Source: Pseudomonas helvetica (lineage in GTDB: Bacteria; Pseudomonadota; Gammaproteobacteria; Pseudomonadales; Pseudomonadaceae). From it: DNA of 64,000 nt. The notes under the pieces are model-generated. The model had not been told where the DNA came from. It saw only the letters and a list, made by a program, of their open reading frames with translations, and searched no databases. Below, piece after piece: positions 1 to 11,196 of this stretch (the stretch's first letter is position 1; the number at the start of each line of letters is the position of its first letter). The stretch is from NCBI RefSeq assembly GCF_039908645.1, contig NZ_CP150917.1, forward strand, positions 5,033,501 to 5,097,500, given 5' to 3'. Made by a program: the position numbers and the translations under genes.

Positions 1-97
1 GAACTTGCGTACGTGGCTGCTCCAGGCCGACCACCGCCAATGAAACAACTGCCAAGGCTCCTGCCAAAAATAGCCCCCTAGCAATTTCTAGTTTCAT
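1..97 (-). CDS. Start of a small membrane or secreted protein, cut by the window edge
   Basis: Only the first 32 codons lie in the window. The ATG at 97 follows the inaA stop by 2 bases, so the two are probably cotranscribed. After a short basic start (MKLEIARG) comes a hydrophobic stretch of about 18 residues that could be a signal peptide or membrane anchor. I cannot name the family from this fragment. Its place at the end of colR-colS-inaA suggests an envelope role, which is inference only. Confidence 0.5.
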   Translation of the reverse strand, partial: MKLEIARGLFLAGALAVVSLAVVGLEQPRTQV

Positions 98-99
98 CG

Positions 100-813
100 C
101 TACAAACCTTTGATAGAGCTGCCAAACGCCTTCTTATAAAAATAGATGAGCTTCGCCCAATCCGCCGAGCCCCACGACGAGTGGCGGCGCAGCTGTTTCA
201 TGTCATGCGAAGCCGCTTGCTGGCGAGTCAGGCGCTGACGGCACTTCTCCAGATCGAGTAACGCCACTTCGGCCCTGGCGGCGTCACCTTCACCGGTCAC
301 GCGCACAAAAACATGCTTGATATACAAGCAGCTATGCTGCCAGCGCCCCTTGTGCATCCGCGCCAGGTTCTCGGCCAGGTCTTGCAGCACCCGCTCATGC
401 AACGCCTCACCATGACGCTCGCGCCCACCGCTGGCATACCAGTCTTCAATCTCGACAAAGCCGTCCAGTGCGGCAGTCACCAACAACGCTCGCCACTGAT
501 GCACCGGATCACGCTGGGCGCCACAGAACACCAGCTCAGGCACTCGAACATTCAGCGAACGGAGGCCGTTCAGCGCATCAAGCTCACGTAACACCGTCGG
601 ACGACCAAACGGGTGCAACCAGCTACGGTAAATATGCCCTGTCTGGCGCTTGGCATAGAGCAGCCGGTCATGGGGGGCACGAATCCGCTGTACGCCACTT
701 TCCCCGCCTCTCCGCACGTTGGGCTCTTCCACCCATTCACCGCGCTGATTCCAGAAATAATTGAAGCGGTCTGCAGGAGCGACTTCCATTTCCGATGCCT
801 GTTCAACTGCCAT
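100..813 (-). CDS. inaA: InaA-type lipopolysaccharide kinase family protein
   Basis: This 237-residue protein resembles the InaA/WaaP (Kdo kinase-like) family, cytoplasmic kinase-fold proteins that modify or act on the LPS core. Visible family features are the N-terminal FNYFWNQRGEWVEEPN block, the VRVPELVFCG segment that leads into the nucleotide-binding lobe, and a late LLDLEKCR segment where the family keeps its metal-binding Asp. I chose the ATG at 813 rather than an upstream in-frame start because AGAGGT lies a few bases before it. It sits 122 bases downstream of colS on the same strand. In P. putida and P. fluorescens a gene of this type neighbours colRS and belongs to the ColR regulon. 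The substrate cannot be read from the sequence. Confidence 0.8.
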   Translation of the reverse strand: MAVEQASEMEVAPADRFNYFWNQRGEWVEEPNVRRGGESGVQRIRAPHDRLLYAKRQTGHIYRSWLHPFGRPTVLRELDALNGLRSLNVRVPELVFCGAQRDPVHQWRALLVTAALDGFVEIEDWYASGGRERHGEALHERVLQDLAENLARMHKGRWQHSCLYIKHVFVRVTGEGDAARAEVALLDLEKCRQRLTRQQAASHDMKQLRRHSSWGSADWAKLIYFYKKAFGSSIKGL

Positions 814-935
814 CCTTCTACCTCTTTCGTAATATATAAACGCGCCGCATGCCATAGAGCGGGATACAGTCCAAATGTTCCTGAACCCGAAAATCCGCCT
901 GCTTGAACTCCGCTTCTACGGTCGCGACCGTGGCA

Positions 936-2216
936 TCAAGCGTCCGGCTTGCCCAGCTCGACATAAAAGCGGCAGCCGTTGGGCTCCATGGTGCTGAGAC
1001 TGACGCTCCAGCCCTGGTTTTCACAAATTCTCTGCACCAGCGACAGGCCCAGCCCAAGCCCGTCCCCACGCTTCTCGCCACCGCGTACAAACGGCTCGAA
1101 CATCGCTTCACGCTTCTCTTCGGGAATACCGACGCCGCTGTCTTCGACCAGAAAACCGCAGGGCAGAATGGTCAAGCGAATAAACCCGCTGTCGGTGTAG
1201 TGCAAGGCATTACGCAACAGGTTGCCCATGACCGCGTGCAGGAATGTCGCGTTATAGCGCGTATCCGTCGGGTTGCCGGGTTCATAAAACAGCGTGAGAC
1301 CCTTGTCTTCGATCGGCTCGCGCCACAGGCCGAGCAAGTCCTCGGCCACCTGCCCCAGGGTCTGTTGCGGCGACATGCTGGCATCTTCGCGCTGGGCGCG
1401 GGCGAGCATCAGGAAGGTCTGGACCAGTTCGCGCATCTCTTCACAGGCACGAGCAATCCTCTCGACCTGGTTGCGACTGCGCTGATCGAGGTCCGGGTTC
1501 TCCAGCAACAGCTCACAGGAGCTGGCCAATACCATCAACGGGGTGCGCAGTTCGTGACTGACGTCGCTGGTGAACAGCCGTTCGCGACTCAGCGCCTGGC
1601 GCAATCGGCCCAGCGTGGCGTCGAAGGCGACGGCCAGTTCACCGACTTCATCAGCGGCATAGTCCGGCGCCAGGGGCGGTGCCAGGCCGAGCAGTTGATC
1701 GCGGTGACGCACCTGGCGCGCCAGCCGGACCACCGGCGCCATGACCTTGCGCGCGAGCACCCAGCCGAGGAACACCGCCAATGCCAGACTTAATACAAAC
1801 CCCACCAGTACCACGGCAAACAGCACTCGCTCGCGCTCTTCGAAATCGCTTTGATCCTGCAGCAGGACGTAACGTCGGCCGTCAACGATCTCGACGAGCG
1901 CGTGGTATGACAGTTGCTCGCGAAATACTTCATGAAAGCCCGCATTCAGATGCCGCAGGTCCCTGGGCAAGTCAAAGTCGCCAGGGCCGCCACTGAAGTA
2001 GAACAACTGATCGGGTTCGGGACGATGACTCCAGTCGGCCATACTGTCCATCAACAGCAACCGCTGTAAATCGCCACCCAGGCCTGCTGAAATCAGCTTT
2101 TCTTCGACCAGATGCACGGTCGCCACGATGCCAATGGCGAATGCCCCCGCCACCAACGCACTCATCAAGGCAAAGGCAATAATGATCCGCTGAGCAAGGC
2201 TCTGCTTAAACTCCAT
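936..2216 (-). CDS. colS: Sensor histidine kinase ColS
   Basis: This is a 426-residue inner-membrane sensor kinase paired with ColR, an envelope and metal-stress system. Two membrane helices (about residues 10-32 and 132-154) bracket a periplasmic domain of about 100 residues. A HAMP linker follows, then HisKA with phospho-acceptor H in DVSHELRTPL (about 221), an N box NLLRNALHY, and G boxes DSGVGI and GDGLGLGLS. ColS of P. putida is known to sense excess Zn or Fe through a periplasmic ExxE motif. An EERE segment lies just before the second helix here, with another Glu pair (EVFRE) about 30 residues earlier. A GTG one codon upstream (2219) is possible; the ATG at 2216 was preferred. The start overlaps the end of colR, so translation is probably coupled. 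Confidence 0.9.
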   Translation of the reverse strand: MEFKQSLAQRIIIAFALMSALVAGAFAIGIVATVHLVEEKLISAGLGGDLQRLLLMDSMADWSHRPEPDQLFYFSGGPGDFDLPRDLRHLNAGFHEVFREQLSYHALVEIVDGRRYVLLQDQSDFEERERVLFAVVLVGFVLSLALAVFLGWVLARKVMAPVVRLARQVRHRDQLLGLAPPLAPDYAADEVGELAVAFDATLGRLRQALSRERLFTSDVSHELRTPLMVLASSCELLLENPDLDQRSRNQVERIARACEEMRELVQTFLMLARAQREDASMSPQQTLGQVAEDLLGLWREPIEDKGLTLFYEPGNPTDTRYNATFLHAVMGNLLRNALHYTDSGFIRLTILPCGFLVEDSGVGIPEEKREAMFEPFVRGGEKRGDGLGLGLSLVQRICENQGWSVSLSTMEPNGCRFYVELGKPDA

Positions 2217-2889
2217 CACGCCCCTCGGCCAGGCGATAGCCGACGCCGTGCACGGTTTGCAGCAAGGGTTTGGCGAACGGCTTGTCGATCACCTGACGCA
2301 ACTGATGGACGTGACTGCGCAGGCTGTCGCTGTCTGGACAGTCGTCACCCCAAAGGGCTTCTTCGAGTATTTCGCGACGCAAGACGTGCGGGCTTTTCTG
2401 CATCAACACCGCCAGCAGCTTGAGGCCTACCGGGTTGAGTTTCAGCAGACGACCTTCGCGGGTCACTTCCAGCGTGTCGAGGTCGTAGCTCAGATCGCCA
2501 ACCTGCAGGGCACGGCGACCGCCACCCTGGGTACGGCGCATGACCGCCTCGATGCGCGCCGCCAGTTCAGACAGGGCAAACGGTTTGACCAGGTAATCAT
2601 CGGCGCCGGACTTGAAGCCCTGCAACCGGTCATCCAGTTGGTCACGGGCGGTCAGCATGATCACCGGGGTATCGCGCCGGGCATCTTCACGCAGGCGTTT
2701 GCACAGGGTGTAACCATCGATACCGGGCAGCATGATGTCGAGCACGATCAGGTCGTAATGCTCGGTGGCCGCCAGGTGCAGACCTGACAAACCGTCCTGC
2801 GCGCAATCCACGGTATAGCCTTTAAGCCCCAGGTAATCAGCCAGATTGGCGAGGATGTCGCGGTTGTCTTCAACCAATAGAATTCGCAT
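2206..2889 (-). CDS. colR: Response regulator ColR
   Basis: This is a 227-residue OmpR/PhoB-type regulator. It has an N-terminal receiver domain with acidic residues in MRILLVEDN and phospho-acceptor Asp51 in VLDIMLPG, followed by a C-terminal winged helix (about residues 125-222) ending in the typical VHGVGYRL segment. It is the partner of ColS, encoded directly downstream with an 11-base overlap. An in-frame GTG lies two codons upstream, but GGAG stands 9 bases before the ATG at 2889 and only 3 before the GTG, so the ATG is favoured. Identification as ColR, rather than another OmpR-family member, rests on length, the paired kinase and the adjacent inaA. Confidence 0.9.
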   Translation of the reverse strand: MRILLVEDNRDILANLADYLGLKGYTVDCAQDGLSGLHLAATEHYDLIVLDIMLPGIDGYTLCKRLREDARRDTPVIMLTARDQLDDRLQGFKSGADDYLVKPFALSELAARIEAVMRRTQGGGRRALQVGDLSYDLDTLEVTREGRLLKLNPVGLKLLAVLMQKSPHVLRREILEEALWGDDCPDSDSLRSHVHQLRQVIDKPFAKPLLQTVHGVGYRLAEGRDGV

Positions 2890-3025
2890 GGGCACTTGCT
2901 CCGTACACAGTTACGGCCGTCTTGGACCGCGCAGCTTAAGGCCAAGAGTGGCTCAGGGATAGATCTGTTGATCCAAACCCTGTCAGGGAAGGTACTGCAG
3001 ACCCCTGCCGATATGTTACAGCCAT

Positions 3026-3063
3026 AAAAAAACCCCGCAGGCTTTACGCCAGCGGGGTTTTTT
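3026..3063 (-). terminator. Rho-independent terminator of groEL
   Basis: AACCCCGC and GCGGGGTT form a stem around a 13-base loop, with A and T runs on both sides. It lies 20 bases past the groEL stop. Confidence 0.9.
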
Positions 3064-3082
3064 CGTACAGGGTAAGGCTGGC

Positions 3083-4738
<1,656 letters not shown>

Positions 4739-4775
4739 TTAAATACTTTTGTAGTAGCGGGAAATTGAGCGCAAA

Positions 4776-5069
4776 TCAGCCTTCGATAACAGCGAGAATC
4801 TCGTTCTCAGCCATTACCAGCAGGTCTTCACCGTCGACTTTCACAGTGTTGCTGCCGGAGTACGGGCCGAACACAACCTTGTCACCCACTTTCACGGCCA
4901 GCGCACGCACTTCACCGTTGTCCAGCACGCGGCCGGTACCTACAGCGAGGACTTCACCGCTGTTGGCTTTTTCGGCAGCCGAACCTGGCAGAACGATACC
5001 GCCAGCGGTTTTCTTTTCTTCTTCGCTGCGACGGATGACGACGCGGTCATGCAGAGGACGAAGCTTCAT
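4776..5069 (-). CDS. groES: Co-chaperonin GroES (Hsp10)
   Basis: The 97-residue protein has the usual length and the start [14 protein letters not shown] of GroES, the heptameric lid of the GroEL chamber. The mobile loop that docks onto GroEL is visible at about residues 16-32 ([14 protein letters not shown]), and the roof and core segments ([12 protein letters not shown]) follow. AGGAGA lies just before the ATG. It is the first gene of groES-groEL and is preceded by a sigma32-like promoter about 140 bases upstream. Confidence 0.99.
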   Translation of the reverse strand: MKLRPLHDRVVIRRSEEEKKTAGGIVLPGSAAEKANSGEVLAVGTGRVLDNGEVRALAVKVGDKVVFGPYSGSNTVKVDGEDLLVMAENEILAVIEG

Positions 5070-5209
5070 TGTCGATCTCTCCTAATTGTGGTTTTCAGCG
5101 GCCGGTGTAATCCCGGCGGGTTAAATTCCGGCGTTGCCGGTTGCGGCTCGTCAAGCGAACCGCGGAAGTCTGTCTGGTGATCTTCACCAGAAACCTTGCG
5201 GTGACCGTT

Positions 5210-5237
5210 ACATAAGGGCGCATAAGCTTATTACAAG
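5210..5237 (-). promoter_or_regulatory. Candidate sigma32 (RpoH) promoter of groESL
   Basis: On the minus strand CTTGTAA is followed after 12 bases by CCCTTATGT. This is close to the heat-shock consensus CTTGAAA-N12..15-CCCCATnT in both elements and spacing. It faces groES, with about 140 bases of leader. Confidence 0.6.
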
Positions 5238-5280
5238 GGCTGGGCAGTGAATTTTTTTACGGCACCGACCACAGAAACGA

Positions 5281-5304
5281 ACACGGCACCCGAAGGTGCC
5301 GTGT
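5281..5304 (-). terminator. Hairpin downstream of fxsA
   Basis: A perfect 10-base stem (ACACGGCACC / GGTGCCGTGT) closes a TTCG loop on the minus strand, 12 bases past the fxsA stop. Only a broken T-rich tract follows, so it may be a weak terminator or a 3'-end stabiliser. Confidence 0.6.
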
Positions 5305-5315
5305 CAATGAAACAG

Positions 5316-5792
5316 TTATTTGGAGTCGCGGTGCTCGAACTCGCCCTCGATCACGTTCGGTTCACGGCCCAACGGTTGACGCGGAGCCGGGCCGCCACGC
5401 GGTTGCAGATCATCGGCAAAGGCACGCTGACGAATTGCCTGCTCCTCGGCGCGCTTGCGCATCGCGTTGGCCAGCAACCGACGGGTGATCGGCAAGATCA
5501 TGATCAGACCGATCACGCTGCTGACGAAACCTGGCAGGATCAACAGACCGCCGCCCAAGGCGAGCATCAGGCCTTCAAGCATGGTCTGCGCTGGCAACTC
5601 GCCGCGGTTCAGGCTTTCACGAGCACGCAATGCGGTAGCCAGGCCGGCGATGCGCAGCACGAACACACCGAACATCGAGCCGAGAATGATCAGCAGCAGC
5701 GCCGGGAAAAACCCGATGGCCGCGCTGACCTTGACGAATACGAACAGCTCCAACACCGGGAACAGCAGAAAGAGCAACAAAAAAGGGCGCAT
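5316..5792 (-). CDS. fxsA: FxsA family membrane protein
   Basis: The 158-residue protein is the same length as E. coli FxsA, a small inner-membrane protein whose overproduction relieves phage T7 exclusion by F plasmids; its normal role is unclear. Hydrophobic segments lie at about residues 3-20, 24-45 and 68-95, with a basic, Arg- and Gln-rich cytoplasmic tail. The MRPFLLLFLLFPVLELFVF start is typical of the family. I chose the ATG at 5792 over one 11 codons upstream because GAGGAA precedes it. It lies directly upstream of groESL on the same strand, the same neighbourhood as in other pseudomonads. Confidence 0.85.
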   Translation of the reverse strand: MRPFLLLFLLFPVLELFVFVKVSAAIGFFPALLLIILGSMFGVFVLRIAGLATALRARESLNRGELPAQTMLEGLMLALGGGLLILPGFVSSVIGLIMILPITRRLLANAMRKRAEEQAIRQRAFADDLQPRGGPAPRQPLGREPNVIEGEFEHRDSK

Positions 5793-5858
5793 CAAATGGT
5801 TCCTCAACGCAAGAATGCCTTGCAAGTAGAACGTAGATGACGTCGCCGTTTCGTGATT

Positions 5859-6590
5859 TCAAGCGTCGGCTGTCGCATTTTTCGGCCATTGCTCGGCGTG
5901 AGCCAATAAAACCAAGGCTTCGCGTACTTGTGTCGGCGTATTACACACTTCCGGGAACGGTAACCAGTACAGCCCCTGGCCAATGCGCAGGTGCATGCCT
6001 TCGGCGTCGATGCCCGCCAACTGAGCGGGTGCGGTTTTCGGCAGGCCGGCCAGCTCGACGTAATGGGCGATGGCCTTGGCGTGGTCGGCGTTCATGTGTT
6101 CGATCATGCTCGCTTCGGCCTTGCCGGCGAATGGGTTGGCCAGGGTCAATTGGTCGACCCAGTGAATCGCACCGAAACCGCCGATGTAGCGATGCCGTAT
6201 CGGTTTGAGTACCCAGAAGTCGAAATCATGCGCCTTGTGATAATTCTGCGAATCCGGGAAATAGCGGTAATAACGCTCGGCGGCGGCATCGATGGCGGCC
6301 TGATCCTGAATTTTTTCCGCTTCGGCCAGGTAGGTCAGGCGACCAACGGCCTGTACGTCTTCAGCCTCCCGCTCACCCACCAGCAATGAACATTTGGGGT
6401 CTTTTTGCAGATTGTGGGTGTGCTGGGCGATCCGGCTGATCAGGATCAGCGGCCGGCCCTGCTCGTCCAGGCAATAAGGAACCACTGAGCCGAACGGGAA
6501 ACCGGGCATTGCCTTGGAGTGCGTCGAGAGCACTCCGCGGTATTCCTTGAGCAACAATTCTCGGGCATGCTTGGCAGCTTCAACGCTCAA
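5859..6590 (-). CDS. HugZ family FMN-binding split-barrel protein (heme utilisation/PNPOx-like)
   Basis: The 243-residue protein combines an N-terminal pyridoxamine-phosphate-oxidase-like split barrel (about residues 5-150, with GVLSTHS, FPFGSVVPY and LISRIAQHTHNL) and a C-terminal DUF2470-type domain (from about 165, with SMIEHMNADHAKAI). That is the architecture of HugZ/HutZ proteins, some of which bind or degrade heme. The best start is the unusual TTG at 6590, because GGGAG sits 7 bases before it. A TTG 18 codons further upstream has no good ribosome site. It is divergent from the SDR gene at 6757. Whether it binds heme or flavin is not visible here. Confidence 0.8.
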   Translation of the reverse strand: MSVEAAKHARELLLKEYRGVLSTHSKAMPGFPFGSVVPYCLDEQGRPLILISRIAQHTHNLQKDPKCSLLVGEREAEDVQAVGRLTYLAEAEKIQDQAAIDAAAERYYRYFPDSQNYHKAHDFDFWVLKPIRHRYIGGFGAIHWVDQLTLANPFAGKAEASMIEHMNADHAKAIAHYVELAGLPKTAPAQLAGIDAEGMHLRIGQGLYWLPFPEVCNTPTQVREALVLLAHAEQWPKNATADA

Positions 6591-6756
6591 TTTATGACTC
6601 CCTATATAGAATCCGTCAAAAAAACGGACAGGCTCCTGGGACAAAGTTCCAGCAACGCCATCGGGGCAGTTCTCATGTGCAGCCAGGCCACATCAGGTGC
6701 AGATCGAGAGGCTCTCTAAAAGGAAACCACTCTGACCTGCCATTTGGGGCATGCGA

Positions 6757-7515
6757 ATGAAACTCACTGACAAAGTAATCATTATCACCGGCGGTTGCCA
6801 GGGTTTAGGCCGTTCGATGGCCGAGTATTTCGCCGCCAAGGGCGCAAAACTGGCACTGGTCGATCTCAACCAGGAAAAGCTAGACCAGGCCGTCGCCGCC
6901 TGCAAAGCCGCCGGTGTCGAAGCTCGCGCTTATCTGTGCAACGTTGCCAATGAAGAACAGGTGACGCACATGGTCGCCCAGGTTGCCGAAGACTTCGGCG
7001 CGATCCATGGCCTGATCAACAACGCCGGGATTCTGCGCGATGGCCTGCTGATCAAGGTCAAGGATGGCGAAATGACCAAAATGAGCCTGGCCCAGTGGCA
7101 GGCCGTGATCGACGTCAACCTGACCGGCGTGTTCCTCTGCACCCGTGAAGTGGCGGCGAAAATGATCGAGCTGAAGACCGGCGGCGCGATCGTCAACATC
7201 TCCTCGATTTCCCGCGCCGGCAACGTCGGCCAGACCAACTACTCCGCCGCCAAGGCCGGGGTTGCTGCGGCCACCGTGACCTGGGCCAAGGAACTCGCGC
7301 GCTATGGCATTCGCGTGGCCGGTATTGCGCCGGGCTTCATCGAAACCGAAATGACCCTGAGCATGAAGCCTGAAGCGCTGGAGAAAATGACCTCCGGGAT
7401 TCCGCTCAAACGCATGGGCAAGCCCGAAGAGATCGCCCATTCGGCGGCGTACATCTTCGAGAACGACTACTACACCGGCCGGATCCTGGAAATGGATGGC
7501 GGTTTGCGGATTTAA
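6757..7515 (+). CDS. Short-chain dehydrogenase/reductase, FabG-like
   Basis: The 252-residue protein is a classical SDR. The NAD(P)-binding [12 protein letters not shown] motif is at about residues 11-22, NNAG follows at about 90, and the catalytic Ser and YxxxK are in NISSISRAG and TNYSAAKAG. The C-terminal half has the FabG-like PGFIETEMT and [14 protein letters not shown] blocks. The acidic VDLNQEK after the second strand suggests NAD(H) preference. The substrate is unknown; 3-ketoacyl or hydroxyacyl compounds are the likely class. I prefer the ATG at 6757 (GGGG 7 bases before) over one two codons earlier. It stands alone between HugZ and a REPIN. Confidence 0.85.
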   Translation: MKLTDKVIIITGGCQGLGRSMAEYFAAKGAKLALVDLNQEKLDQAVAACKAAGVEARAYLCNVANEEQVTHMVAQVAEDFGAIHGLINNAGILRDGLLIKVKDGEMTKMSLAQWQAVIDVNLTGVFLCTREVAAKMIELKTGGAIVNISSISRAGNVGQTNYSAAKAGVAAATVTWAKELARYGIRVAGIAPGFIETEMTLSMKPEALEKMTSGIPLKRMGKPEEIAHSAAYIFENDYYTGRILEMDGGLRI

Positions 7516-7532
7516 AGTTCAGCACAAAACCC

Positions 7533-7680
7533 TGTGGCGAGGGGGCTTGTCGGAACGCCGCACCGCCCCGTTCGGCTGCGAAGCAGTCGTAAACCGGTTG
7601 ACGCGCTTTTACAGGGAGAGAACGCCGACCAGTATTGGGGTGGCTTCGCCACCCAACGGGGGCAAGCCCCCTCGCCACAA
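7533..7680. repeat. REPIN, GTGGCGAGGG family (variant)
   Basis: TGTGGCGAGGGGGCTTG and its reverse complement CAAGCCCCCTCGCCACA form the outer arms of a palindrome with about 110 bases between, including a second GGTGGC..GCCACC pair. This is the two-REP hairpin form. It fills the gap between the convergent SDR and mrp genes. Confidence 0.85.
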
Positions 7681-7703
7681 AAGCAGGTCCTCCATTTACC
7701 CAA

Positions 7704-8798
7704 TCAATCGTCACTGACGGTGATGTTCGGCATCGCTGGCGTGGCGGCTTCCTGCAAGACAATCCGCGCACCGACATGACGGGCCAGTTCCTGGTAGACC
7801 ATGGCGATCTGGCTGTCCGGCTCGGCAATCACTGTTGGCTTGCCGCCGTCAGCCTGCTCACGGATCAACATCGACAGCGGCAGCGATGCCAGCAGTTCGA
7901 CGCCATATTGGCTGGCCAGCTTCTCGCCGCCGCCTTCACCGAACAGGTGCTCGGCATGACCGCAGTTGGAGCAGATGTGCACAGCCATGTTTTCCACCAC
8001 GCCGAGCACTGGAATGTTGACCTTGCGGAACATCTCCACGCCTTTGCGGGCGTCCAGCAATGCCAGATCCTGCGGCGTGGTGACGATCACCGCCCCCGCC
8101 ACCGGGACTTTTTGCGCCAGGGTCAACTGAATGTCACCGGTACCCGGCGGCATGTCGATCACCAGATAATCCAGATCGCTCCAGGCGGTCTGTGTCACCA
8201 GTTGCAGCAAGGCGCCGGAGACCATCGGGCCACGCCAGACCATCGGCGTGTTGTCGTCGGTCAAAAACGCCATGGACATGACTTCAACGCCATGCGACTC
8301 GATCGGCACGAACCACTTCTGGTCCTTGATCTTCGGTCGGGTGCCTTCCGGGATGCCGAACATGATGCCCTGGCTCGGGCCGTAGATATCGGCATCGAGG
8401 ATCCCGACCTTGGCGCCTTCGCGGGCCAGCGCCAGCGCAAGGTTGGCGGCGGTGGTGGATTTGCCCACGCCGCCCTTGCCGGACGCCACCGCGACCACGT
8501 TCTTGACGTTGGCCAAACCCGGGATCTGCGCCTGCGCCTTGTGCGCGGCAATCACGGTGCTGATGTCGACTTTGGCCGAGGTCACGCCCTCCAGTCCTTC
8601 GATCGCCATTTGCAGCATTTGCGCCCAGCCACTCTTGAACAGGCCGGCGGCGTAGCCCAGTTCCAGCTGAACGCTGACGCGGTCGCCCTGAATGTCGATG
8701 CTGCGCAGGCAACCGGCGCTGACCGGATCCTGGTTCAAGTAAGGGTCGGTGTACTGACGAAGGACGGCTTCCACCGCTGCGCGATTGACGGCGCTCAT
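7704..8798 (-). CDS. apbC: Mrp/ApbC family iron-sulfur cluster carrier ATPase
   Basis: The 364-residue protein has an N-terminal MIP18/DUF59-type domain (residues 1-90, DPYLNQDPVSAGCLRSI) and a C-terminal MinD-like P-loop domain. The deviant Walker A is ASGKGGVGKST, Walker B is YLVIDMPPGTGD, and the metal-binding CSNC pair is in VHICSNCGH. ApbC/Mrp proteins carry and deliver Fe-S clusters in the cytosol in an ATP-dependent way. The ATG at 8798 has GGAG upstream; an earlier in-frame start 18 codons upstream is not supported. It is divergent from metG, as in other pseudomonads, with a REPIN between. Confidence 0.95.
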   Translation of the reverse strand: MSAVNRAAVEAVLRQYTDPYLNQDPVSAGCLRSIDIQGDRVSVQLELGYAAGLFKSGWAQMLQMAIEGLEGVTSAKVDISTVIAAHKAQAQIPGLANVKNVVAVASGKGGVGKSTTAANLALALAREGAKVGILDADIYGPSQGIMFGIPEGTRPKIKDQKWFVPIESHGVEVMSMAFLTDDNTPMVWRGPMVSGALLQLVTQTAWSDLDYLVIDMPPGTGDIQLTLAQKVPVAGAVIVTTPQDLALLDARKGVEMFRKVNIPVLGVVENMAVHICSNCGHAEHLFGEGGGEKLASQYGVELLASLPLSMLIREQADGGKPTVIAEPDSQIAMVYQELARHVGARIVLQEAATPAMPNITVSDD

Positions 8799-8857
8799 GG
8801 GCAACTCCGATAACAAGGCTGGAAAATCAGACGGGTATCCTACGCCGGACACTCATT

Positions 8858-8989
8858 TGTGGCGAGGGAGCTTGCTCCCGCTCGGGTGCGCAGCAGCCGT
8901 AATTTTATTGACGCGGCGATGCTGTCCGCTCGGCGTCGCCTTATATGGGGCGGCTTCGCCACCCAGCGGGAGCAAGCTCCCTCGCCACA
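8858..8989. repeat. REPIN, GTGGCGAGGGAGCTTGCTCC family
   Basis: TGTGGCGAGGGAGCTTGCTC and its exact inverse copy stand at the two ends of a 132-base palindrome-like block between mrp and metG. The inner part contains a second imperfect pair (GCGCAGCAGCC, and GGCGGCTTCGCC as its own small hairpin). Confidence 0.9.
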
Positions 8990-9090
8990 GATATTCGCAG
9001 CGACGCATCGGGAAACAGGCCTGAAGGGTGAAAAATATGCGCCGGCGCTTTATAGTGGCCGACCTCCGTTTCATCAAGTAGCCGAGCCCC

Positions 9091-11142
9091 ATGTCCGAGC
9101 CACGCAAGATCCTCGTCACCAGCGCCCTGCCCTATGCCAATGGTTCAATCCACCTTGGCCATATGCTTGAGTACATCCAGACCGATATGTGGGTGCGCTT
9201 CCAGAAGCATCGCGGCAATCAATGCACGTATGTCTGCGCGGACGACGCCCACGGTTCGGCCATCATGCTGCGCGCAGAAAAAGAAGGCATCACCCCGGAA
9301 CAACTGATCGCCAACGTCCAGGCTGAACACAGCGCCGACTTTGCCGAGTTCCTGGTGGACTTCGACAACTTCCACTCCACTCACGCTGAAGAAAACCGTG
9401 AGCTGTCGAGCCAGATCTACCTGAAGCTGCGTGACGCCGGGCACATCGCCACGCGCTCGATCACCCAGTATTTCGACCCGGAAAAGAAAATGTTCCTGGC
9501 CGACCGCTTCATCAAGGGCACCTGCCCGAAGTGCGGCACTGAAGACCAGTACGGCGACAACTGCGAAAAGTGCGGTGCCACTTACGCGCCGACCGACCTG
9601 AAAGATCCGAAGTCGGCGATCTCGGGCGCCACACCGGTGCTCAAGGATTCCCAACACTTCTTCTTCAAGCTGCCGGACTTCCAGCAGATGCTGCAGGAAT
9701 GGACCCGCAGCGGCACCCTGCAAGACGCAGTCGCGAACAAGATCGCCGAATGGCTGGATGTCGGCCTGCAACAGTGGGATATCTCCCGCGATGCGCCGTA
9801 TTTCGGTTTCGAAATCCCCGACGAGCCAGGCAAGTACTTCTATGTCTGGCTCGACGCGCCAATCGGCTACATGGCGAGCTTCAAGAACCTCTGCGCACGT
9901 CGTCCTGAACTGGACTTCGACGCGTACTGGGCCAAGGACTCCACCGCCGAGCTGTACCACTTCATCGGCAAGGACATCGTCAATTTCCACGCGCTGTTCT
10001 GGCCAGCCATGCTCGAAGGCGCGGGCTACCGCAAGCCGACCGGTATCAACGTACACGGCTACCTGACCGTCAATGGCCAGAAAATGTCCAAGTCCCGCGG
10101 CACCTTCATCAAGGCCCGGACCTACCTGGACCACCTGTCGCCGGAATACCTGCGTTACTACTACGCCTCCAAACTCGGCCGTGGCGTCGACGACCTGGAC
10201 CTGAACCTCGAAGACTTCGTGCAGAAGGTCAACTCCGACCTGGTCGGCAAAGTCGTCAACATCGCCAGCCGCTGCGCCGGCTTCATCCACAAAGGCAACG
10301 CCGGTGTGCTGGTGGCCGGTAATGCCGCGCCAGAACTGACCGACGCGTTCCTGGCCGCCGCGCCGAGCATCGCCGAGGCCTATGAGGCTCGCGACTTCGC
10401 CCGTGCCATGCGCGAAATCATGGGCCTGGCCGACCGCGCCAACGCCTGGATCGCCGACAAGGCGCCATGGTCGCTGAACAAGCAGGAAGGCAAGCAAGAC
10501 GAAGTCCAGGCGATCTGCGCCCTGGGCGTCAACCTGTTCCGCCAACTGGTGATCTTCCTCAAGCCTGTGCTGCCGTTGCTCGCCGCCGACGCCGAGGCGT
10601 TCCTCAACGTCGCACCGCTGACCTGGAACGATCACGCGACCCTGCTCAGCAACCATCAACTGAACGAGTTCAAACCGCTGATGACCCGTATCGACCCAGT
10701 CAAGGTGCAAGCCATGACCGACGCTTCGAAAGAAGACCTGGCCGCCAGCCAGACCGACACCGGCGATGCCGCCCCACAAGGGAATGGCGAACTGGCCAAG
10801 GATCCGCTGTCGCCAGAGATCGAGTTCGATACCTTTGCCGCGGTTGACCTGCGGGTGGCGCTGATCCTCAAGGCCGAAGCCGTGGAAGGCGCGGACAAGC
10901 TGCTGCGCCTGACCCTGGATATCGGTGACGAGCAACGCAACGTGTTCTCCGGCATCAAGAGCGCATATCCAGACCCGGCCAAGCTTGAAGGTCGTCTGAC
11001 GATGATGATCGCCAACCTCAAGCCACGCAAAATGCGTTTCGGGATCTCCGAAGGCATGGTCATGGCGGCAGGCCCTGGCGGCGAAGAAATCTACCTGTTG
11101 AGCCCGGACAGCGGCGCCAAGCCGGGTCAGCGCATCAAGTAA
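9091..11142 (+). CDS. metG: Methionyl-tRNA synthetase
   Basis: The 683-residue cytosolic enzyme charges tRNA-Met. The class I HIGH signature is HLGH at residues 21-24, the KMSKS loop is at residues 331-335, and a zinc knuckle with CPKCG and CEKCG lies at about residues 145-161. The C-terminal part (from about 580, [20 protein letters not shown]) is the tRNA-binding EMAPII-type domain that also dimerises the protein. Length and order match the long bacterial MetG form. The ATG has no strong ribosome site directly before it. A terminator follows, so it appears monocistronic. Confidence 0.99.
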   Translation: MSEPRKILVTSALPYANGSIHLGHMLEYIQTDMWVRFQKHRGNQCTYVCADDAHGSAIMLRAEKEGITPEQLIANVQAEHSADFAEFLVDFDNFHSTHAEENRELSSQIYLKLRDAGHIATRSITQYFDPEKKMFLADRFIKGTCPKCGTEDQYGDNCEKCGATYAPTDLKDPKSAISGATPVLKDSQHFFFKLPDFQQMLQEWTRSGTLQDAVANKIAEWLDVGLQQWDISRDAPYFGFEIPDEPGKYFYVWLDAPIGYMASFKNLCARRPELDFDAYWAKDSTAELYHFIGKDIVNFHALFWPAMLEGAGYRKPTGINVHGYLTVNGQKMSKSRGTFIKARTYLDHLSPEYLRYYYASKLGRGVDDLDLNLEDFVQKVNSDLVGKVVNIASRCAGFIHKGNAGVLVAGNAAPELTDAFLAAAPSIAEAYEARDFARAMREIMGLADRANAWIADKAPWSLNKQEGKQDEVQAICALGVNLFRQLVIFLKPVLPLLAADAEAFLNVAPLTWNDHATLLSNHQLNEFKPLMTRIDPVKVQAMTDASKEDLAASQTDTGDAAPQGNGELAKDPLSPEIEFDTFAAVDLRVALILKAEAVEGADKLLRLTLDIGDEQRNVFSGIKSAYPDPAKLEGRLTMMIANLKPRKMRFGISEGMVMAAGPGGEEIYLLSPDSGAKPGQRIK

Positions 11143-11160
11143 GTTGCCTGACTGAACCGA

Positions 11161-11196
11161 TCCCACCGTCGCGTTGACTCGCGGCGGTGGGATTTT
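11161..11196 (+). terminator. Rho-independent terminator of metG
   Basis: TCCCACCGTCGCG pairs with CGCGGCGGTGGGA (one mismatch) and is followed by TTTT, 18 bases past the metG stop. Confidence 0.85.

Noticed and set aside
3058..3071. TTTTCGTACAGGG near the groEL terminator matches the right end of the MITE-like element
   Set aside because: The match is only 13 bases, lacks a partner end and overlaps the terminator T run; chance is likely.
8858..8989. Could the palindromic repeats be a CRISPR array?
   Set aside because: The repeats are inverted pairs at scattered sites, not evenly spaced direct repeats with unique spacers.
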